Origin: Chitinophaga lutea
Lineage (GTDB): Bacteria; Bacteroidota; Bacteroidia; Chitinophagales; Chitinophagaceae
NCBI RefSeq assembly: GCF_003813775.1
Contig: NZ_RPDH01000001.1
Location: forward strand, 186,001-250,000
Length of the DNA stretch: 64,000 nt
Direction of reading: 5' to 3'
Shown: piece after piece, positions 63,398 through 64,000 of the stretch
Numbering within the stretch: the stretch's first letter is position 1
How the letters are laid out: each line of letters starts with the position of its first letter
Made by a program: the position numbers and the translations under genes
Notes under the pieces: model-generated
What the model was told of the DNA's origin: nothing
What the model saw: the letters and a program-made list of their open reading frames with translations, nothing else
Databases searched by the model: none

Positions 63398-64000
63398 TTA
63401 GAATGTAAGATCGAATCCGAAGGAAATGGTTTTCTGTGCAGGGTAGCGGTAGAAAGTCACCCCGTCGAGCGCCTGTTCCGGATCGAGGCCTTTGTGTTTG
63501 TAGAAAGTGAACAGGTTTTCGCCCCTGCTGTAAATCCTCACCTGCTGCAAATTGAGCCTGGAAATCCACGTGGCGGGCAGGGAATAACTGAGCCCGATGT
63601 TGCGGAGGCGCGCGTAGGTGGCGTCGTAGAGGAAACGGGTGGATGCGCTGTTCCAGCTGGTGGCGTCTGTAGTGAGGCGCGGCACATCGGTGCGGGTGTT
63701 CTGCGGCGTCCAGCGGCGGAGTATGTCTTTGCTCCAGGTCCTGCCGATGTTATTGCCGTTGTGCGACAGCATCACCTCGTCGAAATCGAGCACTTTCCCG
63801 CCGATGCTGAAAGCCAGCAGGGCGCTCAGTTCGATGCCTTTATAATTGAGCACGGTGTTCACACCGCCCGTGAGGTCGGGCAATGAGCTGCCCACGATGT
63901 ACTGGTCCGCCTGGGCATACACGCTCGTGGTGGTGCGGCCTTTGAGAATGCGCTGGCCGTTGGGGCCGGTTTCGTACTCGTTTTTATACCAAAGCGGCAA
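63398..64000 (-). CDS. SusC/RagA-family TonB-linked transporter, C-terminal part (5' end outside window)
   Basis: About 200 residues are visible, from inside the barrel to the stop. They include NTVLNYKGIELSALLAFSIG, RNIGLSYSLPATWIS, LQQVRIYSRGENLFTFYKHKGLDPE and the final YRYPAQKTISFGFDLTF, all typical of SusC C-termini. It is followed by susD and the TlpA-like gene in one operon. Confidence 0.93.
   Translation of the reverse strand: MPLWYKNEYETGPNGQRILKGRTTTSVYAQADQYIVGSSLPDLTGGVNTVLNYKGIELSALLAFSIGGKVLDFDEVMLSHNGNNIGRTWSKDILRRWTPQNTRTDVPRLTTDATSWNSASTRFLYDATYARLRNIGLSYSLPATWISRLNLQQVRIYSRGENLFTFYKHKGLDPEQALDGVTFYRYPAQKTISFGFDLTF

Overview
The window looks like a chromosomal segment of a Bacteroidota bacterium, most plausibly of the Chitinophagaceae (Chitinophaga-like). 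The reasons are two SusC/SusD pairs, Por (T9SS) sorting domains on secreted enzymes, LytS/LytTR pairs, a FecR/DUF4974 protein, a DUF4920 protein, moderately high GC, and repeated use of the Bacteroidota promoter box TAnnTTTG just upstream of genes. No rRNA, tRNA, CRISPR array, transposase or phage gene was recognised.

Layout. 1-1851: end of an unknown gene, a small secreted protein and a dipeptide epimerase. 1981-2575: a degenerate tandem-repeat array. 2664-10178: a carbohydrate block with an amylomaltase (malQ) and a divergent pair of secreted enzymes (GH5 glycanase, heparinase-I-like polysaccharide lyase) that share almost identical Ig + discoidin x2 + T9SS tails. 10399-11088: a HigBA-type toxin-antitoxin module. 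11172-13384: a secreted M20 amidohydrolase and a lipoprotein hydrolase. 13594-24217: dnaK, OmpA and two small barrel proteins, a HAD phosphatase, argS, a TPR protein, cytidine deaminase, lepB. 24382-27544: a CarH-like MerR/B12 regulator, an alpha/beta hydrolase whose 3' end belongs to a tandem repeat, and an NtrC-type regulator split by a run of nine A. 27741-35402: cysE-cysM, pdhB, thiolase, dnaG, folA-thyA. 35880-40168: susC-susD. 40247-44124: repeat array, proline dehydrogenase, FecR-like protein, small conserved protein, Tat-type TIM-barrel lipoprotein. 44235-52645: recQ, two LytS/LytTR pairs, a VOC protein, a hydrolase, a DUF4920 protein. 52778-54699: aguB-aguA (agmatine to putrescine). 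54700-55742: a 1-kb gene-free stretch with a potential pseudoknot and a 54-bp repeat array. 55743-64000: a siderophore-type TonB receptor, an HPII catalase, a tiny membrane protein behind a textbook sigma-54 promoter, a TlpA-like thioredoxin, SusD and the end of a SusC.

Most genes are housekeeping or typical nutrient-uptake genes in short operons with 4-bp ATGA overlaps. The most unusual content is regulatory and structural. An NtrC-type activator loses its Fis domain at an A9 tract, yet the lost frame is intact and overlaps the next start codon. Four unrelated intergenic minisatellite-like arrays have periods of about 54-79 bp, one of which includes a gene's coding tail. A sigma-54 promoter with perfect -24/-12 elements occurs upstream of a tiny gene. 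A MerR regulator has the AdoCbl photoreceptor signature. A ~1.36-kb inverted duplication could swap the tails of two secreted enzymes.

All calls rest on reading the sequence and on family knowledge; no database search was possible.
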